Position numbers and translations under genes: made by a program
Shown: positions 44,308 through 54,203 of the stretch, in pieces
Position numbering within the stretch: position 1 is the first letter of the stretch
Layout: every line of letters begins with the position of its first letter
Source of the DNA: Ensifer canadensis
Lineage (GTDB): Bacteria; Pseudomonadota; Alphaproteobacteria; Rhizobiales; Rhizobiaceae
Length of the DNA stretch: 64,000 nt
Reading direction: 5' to 3'
Assembly (NCBI RefSeq): GCF_017488845.2
Contig: NZ_CP083370.1
Coordinates: forward strand, 248,001-312,000
Notes under the pieces: model-generated
What the model was told of the DNA's origin: nothing
Databases searched by the model: none
The model's input: only the letters and a program-made list of their open reading frames with translations

Positions 44308-45336
44308 TCAGGCGGCCTGCGCTTCCTTTTCCTTCAGCTCCAGCTGGCCGCTTGCGGCAAGGCGGATCGCCTCCTGGGTGATCGAGCGGCGGGCGATGGC
44401 GATGTCGCGCGGGTTGATGCCGGCATCGCCCATGGCAAGATCGGATTCGATCATGCGGCGCTGGCGTGCGCCGATGGAGGCGAGCACCGATTCGCGCAGG
44501 TCCGAGGTCGAACCGCGCAGCGCCATGGTGATGATGTCGGTCGAGACATCGTTGAACAGCTGAACGCGGCTGCGCTGCGGCATGTAAAGAACGTCGTCGA
44601 AGAGGAAGATCTTCGGGCGAACCTTCTTGGCCGATTCGGTGCTGAGAGATTCGAGCGAAGCGAGCAGCGTGTCGACCTGCGGCTTGTCGAGCTCGTTCAT
44701 CACCTCGGCGATCTTGGTCGGACCGGCGGAATTGCGCTCGGCTTCCATCTCGCCGATCATTTCCATGACGCGGTTCTCGATGATCGACGCAGCCTTCGGG
44801 CTGACGTCCTTCATGTTGACGGCGCGCTTCAGGATATCCGGCCTCTGCTCTTCGGAGAGCTGCAGCAGGACCTTCGCGCCGAAGCTCGACGGCATCATCG
44901 ACAAGACATAGGCAATGGTCTGCGGATGTTCCTTGGCCAGCTGCAGCGCAACCGCGACCGGGTCGCATTCCTGCAGTCGGTCCCAGATGTTGGCTTCGTA
45001 GGACTGGAAGGTGGCGCGGCGCCCGAGCAGGCCGTCGACTTCGTCCGGGGTCAGGCCTTCCTCGAGAATGCTCTCGATCGCCTTGGCATTGTCCATGAGG
45101 CCGGCGCCCTCGGTGAACAGGTCTTCGAATTCGTTGACCAGCGCTTCCAGTTCGTGGGGAGGGATGGCCCGCAGCGACTGCGCCGAAGCGATGATCGCCT
45201 GCAGCTCGCTCTGGGTGAAGAACTTCAGCAGCTTTCCGGCGACGGTCTTGCCCATCGCGAGCAGAACGGCTGCTGCCTTGTCGGTCTGGTTGAGAGGTCT
45301 GGAGAGTGCCTGAGCCTCAAAACTTTCGAAATCCAT
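44308..45336 (-). CDS. fliG: Flagellar motor switch protein FliG
   Basis: 342 residues; two ATGs at the start are both usable. Family signatures AAVLLAMGKTVAGKLLKFF, the EHPQTIAYVLS segment that binds FliM, and the C-terminal charged torque helix (DDVLYMPQRSRVQLFNDVST). It couples stator force to the rotor. Confidence 0.95.
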   Translation of the reverse strand: MDFESFEAQALSRPLNQTDKAAAVLLAMGKTVAGKLLKFFTQSELQAIIASAQSLRAIPPHELEALVNEFEDLFTEGAGLMDNAKAIESILEEGLTPDEVDGLLGRRATFQSYEANIWDRLQECDPVAVALQLAKEHPQTIAYVLSMMPSSFGAKVLLQLSEEQRPDILKRAVNMKDVSPKAASIIENRVMEMIGEMEAERNSAGPTKIAEVMNELDKPQVDTLLASLESLSTESAKKVRPKIFLFDDVLYMPQRSRVQLFNDVSTDIITMALRGSTSDLRESVLASIGARQRRMIESDLAMGDAGINPRDIAIARRSITQEAIRLAASGQLELKEKEAQAA

Positions 45337-45368
45337 CATGGATTCATCCCTCGCCCAATGATTGGGTT

Positions 45369-45995
45369 CTATGACTTCTTGCTGCCCTTGATCTCGATGA
45401 GCTTGACGCCGAACCGGGTGTCGTCGCCTTCGAGAACGGTAATTTCACCACGGCCGATGATCCGGCCGTTGACCATGATTTCGACCGGTTCGCCGATCCG
45501 CCGGTCGAGCGAGATCGTCGCGCCTTCGGTCAGGTTCATGAGACCCGATACCTGCATTCGGCTGGTGCCGAGAACGATCTGAACATCGATCGGAATATCC
45601 ATGATCAGGTCGAGATTGGCGGTCATGCCGCTGCCGGGCGGCGTGTCGGTGACGGTTTCACCGGCATCGAAGTCCGATGCGCCGAAATCGCTGGCGCCGA
45701 AGCTGCCGCCGCCGAAATCCGTGGTGGCCGGGGTCTCCGACAGATCGTTGCCAAAGGTGTCCGAACCGAAGTCGCCGCCAAAGGCGCCAAGACCATCGGC
45801 CGGAGCGGCGAATTCGCCGCCGAATTCGCCTGCGCCACTGAGCGTGTCTACGCTGCCGAACTCGGCGCCGAAGCCAGCCGGCGCGTCCGTGTCTTTCTTG
45901 AGAACACCGCGCAGATCGTCGATCGCCTGGTCGAGTTCCATGTCTCCGACAGCGAGTGCGGCCTGTTCGTTGATTGGTGCTTTCTTGGGTGCCAT
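45369..45995 (-). CDS. fliN: Flagellar motor switch protein FliN, long N-terminal form
   Basis: 208 residues, longer than the E. coli protein (137). The C-terminal ~80 residues are the SpoA domain ([20 protein letters not shown], then [14 protein letters not shown]). The first ~115 residues are low complexity, full of Gly, Phe, Asp and Ala repeats ([19 protein letters not shown]). This extension is normal in rhizobia. It follows fliM by 60 nt on the same strand and lies upstream of fliG. Confidence 0.92.
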   Translation of the reverse strand: MAPKKAPINEQAALAVGDMELDQAIDDLRGVLKKDTDAPAGFGAEFGSVDTLSGAGEFGGEFAAPADGLGAFGGDFGSDTFGNDLSETPATTDFGGGSFGASDFGASDFDAGETVTDTPPGSGMTANLDLIMDIPIDVQIVLGTSRMQVSGLMNLTEGATISLDRRIGEPVEIMVNGRIIGRGEITVLEGDDTRFGVKLIEIKGSKKS

Positions 45996-46055
45996 GTGCG
46001 AACTATTCCAGTTGAAGCTTGCCTCAGGCCTACTGCCTGGCGACGGCGAGCCGAA

Positions 46056-47003
46056 TTAACTCATGATGTGGCGAAGGATGTCCTGTTCGGAGCCGTGGGT
46101 ATCCTTGACCCGCACGGTGTATTTCGCACCCGATCGGCCGAACTCGCAGACGTAGAGATCGCGGCCGTTGGCGTTCACGTCGACGCGAACGTCCTGGGCA
46201 TCGTGGAAGGGAATGACGTCGCCGGCCCGGAGGCGGCTGATCGTCTCGAGTGTCAGGCTTTCAAGCCGGATGCGTGCCTCGATGGTGACGGCGGAGCGGC
46301 GAACCTGCTCCTCCATCTGTTCGGTCCATTCGGACTTCTGCTTGCGGTTCTGGCCGGCACCCTTCGGAAAGACGATCTGCGTCTTCAACAGCACGCTTTG
46401 CGGCACGATGATCGAGAAGGTCGACAAAACAGGGCCGAAACCGATCGTCATGTCGATCGCTGCCGCATGAACGTCCTCGACCGCAGGGTCGGGCTTGCCG
46501 CGGGAAGCACTGTTGTGGGCGCGGGCAACGATCGGCTCGAAGCCGCCCGACGCGTTGACGGCGGTGCGAAGCACGTCGGCGATCTTCTCGAAGATCGGTT
46601 GGGCGACGTCGATTTCGATCGGGGAAAGTGTGCGCGGTTGCGGCTCTTCGATATCGGTCGGCTCCGCGCCCAACAGCGCCTCGACCATGGTGATGATGAT
46701 CGGGCTGTCGCAGCTGATCAGAAAGTCGGGGCACCAGTTGCGCAAGCAGATGTCGCTGATCAGCACGCCGTTGCCGAGCTCGGCGATCAGGCTGTTGCGC
46801 AGGCCGGTGCGGAAGCCCGCATAGCCGATGGCGATGTCGAGGCCGGTTTCCGCCTTGCAGATGTCGGGAAGGAATTCGCCGAACACCTGGCCGAGATCGA
46901 GCGCCACCCGGCCGATCGCGCGGTCGTCGCCGAGCGCGCCGGTCATGCGCGCCAGCAGTTTCCTGTCGAAGGGATGAACGTTTGTCGGTGTTCCTGATGT
47001 CAT
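46056..47003 (-). CDS. fliM: Flagellar motor switch protein FliM
   Basis: 315 residues. The central domain (ADLRTAVNASGGFEPIVARA-like) and the C-terminal SpoA region (LESLTLETISRLRAGDVIPF, then VDVNANGRDLYVCEFG) are present. The usual N-terminal CheY-binding helix (LSQ-D/E-EIDALL) is not visible: the protein starts MTSGTPTNVHPFDRKLLARM. It is separated from motA by only 4 nt, in one operon. Confidence 0.93.
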   Translation of the reverse strand: MTSGTPTNVHPFDRKLLARMTGALGDDRAIGRVALDLGQVFGEFLPDICKAETGLDIAIGYAGFRTGLRNSLIAELGNGVLISDICLRNWCPDFLISCDSPIIITMVEALLGAEPTDIEEPQPRTLSPIEIDVAQPIFEKIADVLRTAVNASGGFEPIVARAHNSASRGKPDPAVEDVHAAAIDMTIGFGPVLSTFSIIVPQSVLLKTQIVFPKGAGQNRKQKSEWTEQMEEQVRRSAVTIEARIRLESLTLETISRLRAGDVIPFHDAQDVRVDVNANGRDLYVCEFGRSGAKYTVRVKDTHGSEQDILRHIMS

Positions 47004-47007
47004 GGGA

Positions 47008-47886
47008 TCAAGCCGCCTTGCTTTCGCTGCCGCCGCCGGGGTTCATCATCTCCTGCTCGACGGCGTCGATCGAAGGACGCTCATAGGCCGAAATCGTCTT
47101 GCGGCCGTATTCAAGCGCGACCTGCGGAACCGAGCCGTTCATGTAGGCAAGCAGCGTCTGCTTGACGATGATGTAGAGCCGGTTCTGTTTTTCGCGGACG
47201 GATTTGATGTTCGCGACCAGCGGAGCGACGATCGAGTAGGAGAGGAACACGCCGAGCAGGGTGCCGACGAGTGCGGCGGCGATCTTGGCGCCGAGAACCT
47301 CAGGCGCTTCGCTGATCGCGCCCATCGCCTTGATGACGCCGAGAACCGCCGCGACGATGCCGATCGCCGGGAAGGCGTCGCCCATGATCGTCAGCGCGTG
47401 GTAGGACTTCATCTTGTCGTGGGTGATCGTCTGGATTTCTTCATCCATCAGCGCCTCGATCTCATGCGAGCGGGCGTTGCCGATGATGATCAGGCGGACG
47501 TAGTCGCAGATGAAGGCCGTCAGTTCCTTGTTTTTCAGCACGGTCGGCGCCGACAGGAAGATCGAGGATTCTTCGGGGTTGTCGATGTGGCTTTCGATCT
47601 CGTTGCGCGACTTGGTTCTCAGATCGCGCATCAGCGAGTAGAGAACGCCGAGCGTGTCGAGATACTCCCGCTCCTTGGGAACCTTATGGCGAAACGCTTC
47701 GCCGAGAGCCTTTCCGGTATCCTTCACCACCTTCATGGAGTTGGCCATGATGAAGCCGCCGATACCGGCGCCGCCGATGATCAGCAGTTCGAAAGGCTGG
47801 TTGAGGACTTCCATGTGGCCGCCCATGGCCACGTAGCCGCCGAGAATACAGCCGAAAGTCACAAGAAGCCCGATGATGATGTTCAT
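47008..47886 (-). CDS. motA: Flagellar stator protein MotA
   Basis: 292 residues from ATG 47886. Four membrane segments: N-terminal ([20 protein letters not shown]), ~33-52, then ~170-192 and ~203-225, with a large cytoplasmic loop between them carrying the charged residues that touch FliG. It forms the proton channel with MotB. First gene of the minus-strand operon motA-fliM-fliN-fliG. Confidence 0.95.
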   Translation of the reverse strand: MNIIIGLLVTFGCILGGYVAMGGHMEVLNQPFELLIIGGAGIGGFIMANSMKVVKDTGKALGEAFRHKVPKEREYLDTLGVLYSLMRDLRTKSRNEIESHIDNPEESSIFLSAPTVLKNKELTAFICDYVRLIIIGNARSHEIEALMDEEIQTITHDKMKSYHALTIMGDAFPAIGIVAAVLGVIKAMGAISEAPEVLGAKIAAALVGTLLGVFLSYSIVAPLVANIKSVREKQNRLYIIVKQTLLAYMNGSVPQVALEYGRKTISAYERPSIDAVEQEMMNPGGGSESKAA

Positions 47887-48069
47887 TTTCGATACCTGAC
47901 ACGATCCCATTTTCGTCTAACGGGATAAGGTTTCTTCCTTGCGTGAGGCTGGCCGTCGAGCGGCGGAAATCATTGCGGTGGAACAGGTTCGCGCAAGCCA
48001 ATCCGGTCAGGATTTGCTATGGCCGGCTCTCCAGTCGCGCCCGTCTCACTCCGCTAAGGGCGACCGATC

Positions 48070-48849
48070 GTGACCACGACCTATACGAGCTACAAGCTGA
48101 TTACGGCCGACTTGGGCAAGTCGCTGGAGCGCGTCGCCGAGGAACCGGACGTCGCCCGCGAGACCGAATATTATCTTTCGAAGATCGGCGACATAAAAAC
48201 GATCGACCAGTTTTTCGCTGACACGCGCCTCTACAACTATGCGATCAAGGCGCACGGTCTCGAAGACATGGGCTACGCCAAGGCCTTCATGCGCAAGGTC
48301 TTGACCGAGGGCGTCGACAACGAGGATGCCTTCGCCAACAAGTTGACCGACAGCCGCTACAAGCAGCTGGCCGAATCGCTGAATTTCGCCCTTCACGGCG
48401 AGGCGGCCACCTCCTTCGATCGCGCCCAGAAGGGCGTCGTCGACAAATACGCCCGCCAGACGCTCGAGCAGAGTGCCGGCGAGGAGAACGCCGGCGTGCG
48501 GCTCGCGCTCTATTTCGCCCGCATGGCGCCGTCGATATCAAGCGGTTACGCCATCATTGCCGACGAGGCGCTGGCGCAGGTGGTGCGCACCACGCTGCAG
48601 CTGCCCGACGAATTCGCCGGCACCGAGGTCGACCGTCAGGCGGCCGCCTATGAGGACGCAATCGACCTCAAGGACTTCCAGGATCCGGCCAAGCTGACGG
48701 ACTTTCTCGATCGCTTTACGGCGCTTTGGGAAATCAACAATTCAACGGACGGTTACGACCCGCTTGCGGTTTTCGGCGCGTCGAGCGGCTACGGCATCTC
48801 TTCCGACCTGCTCCTGTCCATCAACAGCCTGAAACTCGGGGGACGCTGA
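48070..48849 (+). CDS. DUF1217-type flagellar protein
   Basis: 259 residues; GTG start with AAGGGCGA upstream. Two tandem DUF1217-like units are apparent, with VARETEYYLSKIGDIKTIDQ and TEGVDNEDAFANKLTDSRYK. In alpha-proteobacteria this gene sits between motA and flgF and encodes a flagellar assembly factor or structural protein of uncertain role. Divergent from motA by 183 nt. Confidence 0.8.
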   Translation: MTTTYTSYKLITADLGKSLERVAEEPDVARETEYYLSKIGDIKTIDQFFADTRLYNYAIKAHGLEDMGYAKAFMRKVLTEGVDNEDAFANKLTDSRYKQLAESLNFALHGEAATSFDRAQKGVVDKYARQTLEQSAGEENAGVRLALYFARMAPSISSGYAIIADEALAQVVRTTLQLPDEFAGTEVDRQAAAYEDAIDLKDFQDPAKLTDFLDRFTALWEINNSTDGYDPLAVFGASSGYGISSDLLLSINSLKLGGR

Positions 48850-48851
48850 AC

Positions 48852-49577
48852 GTGCAGACCGGTCTTTACGTTGCGATTTCGTCGCAGATGGCGCTTGAAA
48901 AGCGTCTCAATACACTTGCCGACAATATCGCAAACTCGGGCACCGTCGGTTTCCGCGGCACGGAAGTGAAGTTCAACCAGATGCTCGGCGATACCAAGCC
49001 GACCAAGGTTTCCTACGTCAGCAAGGGCGAAGAGTTCCTCAATAGCAGCAACGGTTCGCTGACGCGCACCGGAGGCATGTTCGATTTTGCCGTCAAAGGC
49101 GATGCCTGGTTTCAGATCGACACGCCCTCGGGTCCGGCGCTGACGCGCGACGGTCGCTTCACGCTGACCGAAACCGGCGAACTGGTCACCATTCGCGGCT
49201 ATCCGGTTCTCGACGCCGGCGGCGCGCCGATCCAGATCAATGGCTCGGGCGGCGACGTGACCGTCGGCGCCGACGGTGCCCTGCACCAGAACGGTGTCGC
49301 GGTCGCCTCGCTCGGCCTCTACCAGGCCGACTTCAGCAAGGGCTTCATGCGCCTCGACAACAGTGCGGTGCTTCCGGCGGTACAGCCGGAACCGGTCGTC
49401 GATCGCTTCGATGTCGGCGTCATGCAGGGGTTCCTCGAAGAATCCAACGTCAACGCCATCGCGGAAATGTCGCAGCTGATCATGGTCACCCGCGCGTTCG
49501 ACAACATCACCGCGCTGATGCGTGACAGCGAAGGGTCGCTCGACGAAGCGATCAAGACGCTCGGTGGCAGCCGCTAA
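48852..49577 (+). CDS. flgF: Flagellar proximal rod protein FlgF
   Basis: 241 residues; the start is GTG 48852 preceded by GGGGGA, 3 nt after the previous stop. N-terminal rod signature LYVAISSQMALEKRLNTLAD ANSGTVGFRGTEVKF, with the C-terminal SNVNAIAEMSQLIMVTRAFD. Rod subunit. Confidence 0.95.
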   Translation: MQTGLYVAISSQMALEKRLNTLADNIANSGTVGFRGTEVKFNQMLGDTKPTKVSYVSKGEEFLNSSNGSLTRTGGMFDFAVKGDAWFQIDTPSGPALTRDGRFTLTETGELVTIRGYPVLDAGGAPIQINGSGGDVTVGADGALHQNGVAVASLGLYQADFSKGFMRLDNSAVLPAVQPEPVVDRFDVGVMQGFLEESNVNAIAEMSQLIMVTRAFDNITALMRDSEGSLDEAIKTLGGSR

Positions 49578-49580
49578 GGC

Positions 49581-50996
49581 GTGACGGGAAACGGTATGGA
49601 ACGCGAAGGCCTGAAGACGAGCGCCGCATCGACATCGCTGGCTGCCCTTGCCGGCCTGGTCGAACGCTACGCCAAACCTGAACATTCGATTGCGCCGGGC
49701 GGCCACGTCCAGACGATCTCTCCGGGCCACTATACGGTGACCGGCCTGTCGCGACATGTCCGGCTCGGCGATTTCGTCGCGCACAAGAGTTCGACTGGAA
49801 CGCATCTCGGCGAAGTGGTGCGCGTCGAGCCTGAACGCGTGGTCGTCTGCCCGATCGAGCCGGGCGATCCGATCGGCATCCACGATACAGTCATCCGCAA
49901 GGGCGCCTTCCGCATCGCGCCGACCGACCAATGGTGCGGCCGGGCGATCAACGCGCTTGCGGAGCCGATCGACGGCCTCGGTCCGCTGCTGCAGGGCGAC
50001 GTCCGCCGCTCGATTTCCAACACGGCACCGCCGTCGATGACCCGCAAGCGTGTGGAGCAGGGGTTCCGCACCGGTGTGCGGGCGATCGATATCTTTTCGC
50101 CGCTCTGCCTCGGACAGCGCCTCGGCATTTTTGCCGGTTCCGGTGTCGGCAAATCGACGCTGCTGTCGATGCTTGCGCGCGCCGATGCCTTCGACAAGGT
50201 GGTCATCGCGCTGGTCGGCGAACGCGGCCGCGAAGTGCGCGAATTCATCGAGGACACGCTCGGCGACAATCTTTCCAAATCGGTTGCCGTTGTCGCGACC
50301 AGCGACGAAAGCCCGATGCTGCGCAAGATGGCGCCGCTGACCGCCGTCACCATTGCCGAGCACTATCGTGACAACGGCGACAACGTGCTGTTGATCGTCG
50401 ACAGTGTCACCCGTTTCGCCCATGCGATCCGCGAAGTGGCGACCGCATCAGGCGAGCCGCCGATCGCCCGCGGCTATCCGGCCTCGGTCTTTACCGAATT
50501 GCCGCGCCTGCTTGAGCGTGCTGGTCCCGGCGCTGAGGGCGCCGGCACCATCACTGCGATCATCTCGATCCTGGTGGACGGCGACAACCACAACGATCCC
50601 ATCGCCGACTCGACGCGCGGCATTCTCGATGGGCACATCGTGCTCGAACGCAGCCTGGCGGAAGAAGGCCGCTATCCGCCGATCAATCCGCTGGCGTCGA
50701 TCTCCCGTCTGGCACGCAAGGCTTGGACGCCGGACCAGGAAAAGCTGGTGTCGCGGCTGAAGGCGCTGATCCACCGCTTCGAGGAAACGCGCGACCTGCG
50801 CCTGATCGGCGGCTATCGCCCGGGTGGCGATCCCGATCTCGACATGGCGATCAAGCAGGTGCCGGTGATCTACGACGTGCTGACACAGACGGCGAGCGAG
50901 CCGCCGACGCAGGATGCTTTTTCCGATCTTGCCGGTGCGCTGAAGGCCGCGGCAATGGGCAATCAGCCGGGTGCTGCAGGGATGAGGCCGAGGTGA
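49581..50996 (+). CDS. fliI: Flagellum-specific ATPase FliI
   Basis: 471 residues; GTG 49581 or ATG 49596. F1-beta-like ATPase with Walker A AGSGVGKSTLLSML, Walker B LLIVDSVTR and the RGYPASVF loop. It energises export of flagellar substrates. The stop overlaps the next start (TGATG). Confidence 0.95.
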   Translation: MTGNGMEREGLKTSAASTSLAALAGLVERYAKPEHSIAPGGHVQTISPGHYTVTGLSRHVRLGDFVAHKSSTGTHLGEVVRVEPERVVVCPIEPGDPIGIHDTVIRKGAFRIAPTDQWCGRAINALAEPIDGLGPLLQGDVRRSISNTAPPSMTRKRVEQGFRTGVRAIDIFSPLCLGQRLGIFAGSGVGKSTLLSMLARADAFDKVVIALVGERGREVREFIEDTLGDNLSKSVAVVATSDESPMLRKMAPLTAVTIAEHYRDNGDNVLLIVDSVTRFAHAIREVATASGEPPIARGYPASVFTELPRLLERAGPGAEGAGTITAIISILVDGDNHNDPIADSTRGILDGHIVLERSLAEEGRYPPINPLASISRLARKAWTPDQEKLVSRLKALIHRFEETRDLRLIGGYRPGGDPDLDMAIKQVPVIYDVLTQTASEPPTQDAFSDLAGALKAAAMGNQPGAAGMRPR

Positions 50997-51553
50997 TGGG
51001 TGTGACCGACTACGACGCCGACGAAACGATCCGCCAGCGCAAGCGCGAATCCGGCATGCCGATGATCGACAAGGCGCTGGCCGCAACCGGCATCATGCTG
51101 GCGGCCCTTGCGACCTTCTTTCCCTGGTACGCCTTTTTCAATCAGGACAAGTTCACGATGCCGCCGTTGTGGCAGGGCTCGACGCGTGATCTGCCGGAGA
51201 AGCCAGCGCGTAGCGTCCTGTCAGTATCGCCGTTGGCAATGTCCGATATGGACGGAGAAACCGTCGCGGCAATCGACCAACTGACGACGGCGACCGTTCC
51301 AAGCCTTGGCGGCGGCCCGGCCGTCGAGGGGACCGCTCCGAAGGAGGGGCTCGAGCAGCCATTCCCAGGCAAATCCGGCTTCAAGCTGATGCATGTCGCC
51401 AACGGTCGGGCTCTGATCGAGGATACGACCGGCATGTATATCGTGCGCATCGGTTCGATCCTGCCGGACAACAGCCGGCTGGCGACGCTTGAAGAGCGCG
51501 ATGGCCGCTGGGTGATGATCACGTCGGGCGGCGAGGTCTACCAGGCCGACTGA
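50996..51553 (+). CDS. Conserved flagellar-cluster membrane protein
   Basis: 185 residues from ATG 50996. One hydrophobic segment at ~27-45 (ALAATGIMLAALATFFPWYA) after a charged cytoplasmic start, then a soluble periplasmic domain ending LATLEERDGRWVMITSGGEV. This matches the SMc03026-type gene between fliI and flgB in S. meliloti, which I know only as hypothetical. It is translationally coupled to fliI, so a role in export or stator assembly is possible. Not the FliJ family by composition. Confidence 0.75.
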   Translation: MGVTDYDADETIRQRKRESGMPMIDKALAATGIMLAALATFFPWYAFFNQDKFTMPPLWQGSTRDLPEKPARSVLSVSPLAMSDMDGETVAAIDQLTTATVPSLGGGPAVEGTAPKEGLEQPFPGKSGFKLMHVANGRALIEDTTGMYIVRIGSILPDNSRLATLEERDGRWVMITSGGEVYQAD

Positions 51554-51581
51554 CCGGCCCCCATTTTCCGATCGTTCTTCT

Positions 51582-51611
51582 CCGTTGCGGGTTCGTCACT
51601 GTCCGCAACGG
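51582..51611 (+). terminator. Hairpin between the fliI unit and flgB
   Basis: CCGTTGCGG (51582-51590) and CCGCAACGG (51603-51611) around 12 bases, 28 nt past the previous stop. No T-run, so it could be a regulatory hairpin rather than a full terminator. Confidence 0.5.
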
Positions 51612-51714
51612 ATAATGTCCTGCGTGTTTTGGATGCGTTCCGGCATCAGCACCAAGCTCGTTTCCGACGACAAGTCCCACGCAAGATTACCGACCTAGGT
51701 TCGCATCACCAAGC

Positions 51715-52107
51715 ATGGAGCTTTTGATGCAACCGATTCAGCTTTTCGAACTCGCGTCCCGGCAGGCCCAGTGGCTGACCGTCCGCCAGAACGTGGTGGC
51801 CGGCAACATCGCCAACGCGAATACGCCGCACTACAAGGCCAAGGACGTCAAGCCGTTCGAAAGCGTGTTGGAAAGCACCGGCATCCAGATGGCCGCGACC
51901 CACAAGGCGCACTTCACCGAGAGCCTCGAAGCCTCGCAGGTGGCTGAGGTCGGCATGCTTGACGGCGTTCAGATCCAGCAATCCGGCAACAGCGTCGCGA
52001 TCGAGCAGGAAATGATGAAGACCGGTGAGATCAAGCGCGACTACGAGCTCAGTGCCGGGCTCGTCAAAGCGTTTCACCGTATGATGCTCATGACGGTACG
52101 GAAGTAA
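51715..52107 (+). CDS. flgB: Flagellar rod protein FlgB
   Basis: 130 residues. Rod-family N-terminal segment [32 protein letters not shown], and GFVKAFH-like C-terminus. First rod subunit; starts the large flg operon, with flgC 5 nt later. Confidence 0.94.
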   Translation: MELLMQPIQLFELASRQAQWLTVRQNVVAGNIANANTPHYKAKDVKPFESVLESTGIQMAATHKAHFTESLEASQVAEVGMLDGVQIQQSGNSVAIEQEMMKTGEIKRDYELSAGLVKAFHRMMLMTVRK

Positions 52108-52112
52108 CAACC

Positions 52113-52532
52113 ATGGATCCTTTGACTTCGGCCATGAAGGTCTCGGCCTCCGGTCTGCAAGCAGAATCGACCCGCCTGCGCATCGTTTCCGAAAACATCG
52201 CCAATGCACGCTCCTCCGGCGACGCACCCGGCGCCGACCCGTACCGGCGCAAGACCATCAGCTTTGCAGCCGAGGTCGACAGGGCCAGCGGCGCATCGCT
52301 CGTCGAGATCGAGCGGCTCGGCACCGATGATTCTGACTTCACCATCGAGTTCGACCCGGGCAATCCGGCCGCCGACGAGAAGGGCATGGTCAAGATGCCG
52401 AACGTCAACATCCTGGTTGAAATGGCCGACATGCGCGAAGCCAACCGCGCCTATGAGGCCAACCTGCAGACGATCAAGCAGTCGCGCGACCTGGTTTCCC
52501 AAACAATCGACCTGTTGAGAGCATCACAATAA
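52113..52532 (+). CDS. flgC: Flagellar rod protein FlgC
   Basis: 139 residues. Rod signature [20 protein letters not shown], then [20 protein letters not shown] and [12 protein letters not shown] near the end. Stop and next start overlap (TAATG). Confidence 0.95.
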   Translation: MDPLTSAMKVSASGLQAESTRLRIVSENIANARSSGDAPGADPYRRKTISFAAEVDRASGASLVEIERLGTDDSDFTIEFDPGNPAADEKGMVKMPNVNILVEMADMREANRAYEANLQTIKQSRDLVSQTIDLLRASQ

Positions 52533-52873
52533 TGATCGACGCAATTAATTCTGTCGGCGCATTTTCGGTCATGAAAGAGGCCGAAGGTACCCGCCTTACG
52601 TCCTCTTCGTCGTCGGTCTTCGGTGCGGCCAGCGCCACCCCGGCGGCCCCGCAATCCCAGAGCTTTGCCTCGGTTCTCGGCGACATGGCGACCGACGCTA
52701 TCGGCGCGATGAAGAAAGCCGAAGGCGCATCGCTCGACGGCATCCGCGGCCAGGCCAACACCCGTGAAGTCGTCGATGCGGTGATGAACGCCGAACAGTC
52801 ACTCCAGACCGCAATCGCGATCCGCGACAAGGTGGTGACCGCCTACCTCGAAATCGCGCGCATGCAGATCTGA
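52532..52873 (+). CDS. fliE: Flagellar hook-basal body adaptor FliE
   Basis: 113 residues. C-terminal family segment [20 protein letters not shown] and [16 protein letters not shown]. Connects the MS ring to the rod. Confidence 0.94.
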   Translation: MIDAINSVGAFSVMKEAEGTRLTSSSSSVFGAASATPAAPQSQSFASVLGDMATDAIGAMKKAEGASLDGIRGQANTREVVDAVMNAEQSLQTAIAIRDKVVTAYLEIARMQI

Positions 52874-52884
52874 AGGAACGAGAC

Positions 52885-53673
52885 ATGAAGGCCCTTTCCA
52901 TTGCCGCAACCGGCATGAACGCCCAGCAGCTGAACCTCGAAGTGATCGCGAACAACATCGCGAACATCAACACCACCGGCTACAAGCGTGCCCGCGCAGA
53001 GTTTTCCGACCTGCTTTATCAAACCGAGCGCGCCCAGGGCGTGCCGAACCGCTCCAACCAGGCGATCGTTCCGGAAGGTGCGATCATCGGTCTCGGCGTC
53101 CAGACGGCCGCCGTGCGCAACCTGCATATCCAGGGCAGCCTGGTCAGCACCGGCAACGACTACGACCTCGCGCTGGTCGGCCGTGGCTGGTTCCAGGTCG
53201 AAACGCCCGATGGCGAGACGGTCTATACCCGTGCGGGCGCCTTCAACAAGAATGCCCAGGGCCAGCTGGTGACGATCGACGGCTACACCGTCGTGCCGGG
53301 CGTCACCGTTCCGCAGGACGCCACCGAAATAGCCTTCACCAGCTCCGGCCAGGTAATGGTGCGCATCGGTAACGATCCGGCGATGCAGGAAATCGGCCAG
53401 CTGACGGTTGCCAACTTCGTCAATGAAGCGGGTCTCGAGCCGCAGGGCGAAAACCTGTTCAAGCAGACGCCGGCCTCCGGCGAGCCGATCGTCGGCACGC
53501 CGGCTGATCCGGGTTTTGCGCTGATCAAGCAGAAGTATCTCGAAGCGTCGAACGTCGATCCGGTCAAGGAAATCACCGACCTGATCTCGGCCCAGCGCGC
53601 CTATGAGATGAACTCCAAGATTATCCAGGCCGCCGACGAGATGGCGGCTACGGTGAGCAAGAACCTCAGATAA
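52885..53673 (+). CDS. flgG: Flagellar distal rod protein FlgG
   Basis: 262 residues. N-terminal [33 protein letters not shown] and C-terminal [17 protein letters not shown]. Main distal rod subunit, 11 nt after fliE. Confidence 0.96.
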   Translation: MKALSIAATGMNAQQLNLEVIANNIANINTTGYKRARAEFSDLLYQTERAQGVPNRSNQAIVPEGAIIGLGVQTAAVRNLHIQGSLVSTGNDYDLALVGRGWFQVETPDGETVYTRAGAFNKNAQGQLVTIDGYTVVPGVTVPQDATEIAFTSSGQVMVRIGNDPAMQEIGQLTVANFVNEAGLEPQGENLFKQTPASGEPIVGTPADPGFALIKQKYLEASNVDPVKEITDLISAQRAYEMNSKIIQAADEMAATVSKNLR

Positions 53674-53690
53674 CGGAAGAGGGGGCAAAC

Positions 53691-54203
53691 ATGACGTTTC
53701 GCCGAGCCGCAGGAATGACAGCTCAGAAGGACGGTTCCGCGCCAAGGGCGCGGCACGTGGTGGCGGGCATTTTGCTCGCCGCCGCTTTCCTGTCGCCTTC
53801 GGCAGGCTTTGCGGAACGGCTGACGGCAGTCATCCCCAAGCAGACGATTTACCCAGGCGAAGCGATCGACGCGAGCCGGGTCGAGATCGTTGATGTGACC
53901 AATCCCGATCTGACGGATGGTTATGTCAGGACGTTGAGCGAGATCGACGGCAAGGTAAGCAAGCGCACGCTGCTCCCCGGCCGCGTCATCCTGGCCTCCG
54001 CGCTGCGCGAGCAATATGCGGTCGAGCGCGGCTCCACCGTCCGTCTGATCTTCAGCAATGGTGGTCTCACCATCAGCGCGGCCGGTTCGCCCCTTCAGGA
54101 CGCCGCGGTCGGCGATCTGATCCGGGCTCGCAACATTGATACTGGCGTTATCGTTTCCGGAACGGTGATGGCCGACGGCACGATACATGTGGTGGCGAAA
54201 TGA
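53691..54203 (+). CDS. flgA: P-ring assembly chaperone FlgA
   Basis: 170 residues; ATG 53691 has GAGGGGG upstream. Signal peptide around residues 22-43 (HVVAGILLAAAFLSPSAGFA). SAF-type chaperone domain after it (LTAVIPKQTIYPGEAIDASR, then IRARNIDTGVIVSGTV). Periplasmic chaperone of FlgI. ATGA overlap with flgI. Confidence 0.93.
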   Translation: MTFRRAAGMTAQKDGSAPRARHVVAGILLAAAFLSPSAGFAERLTAVIPKQTIYPGEAIDASRVEIVDVTNPDLTDGYVRTLSEIDGKVSKRTLLPGRVILASALREQYAVERGSTVRLIFSNGGLTISAAGSPLQDAAVGDLIRARNIDTGVIVSGTVMADGTIHVVAK

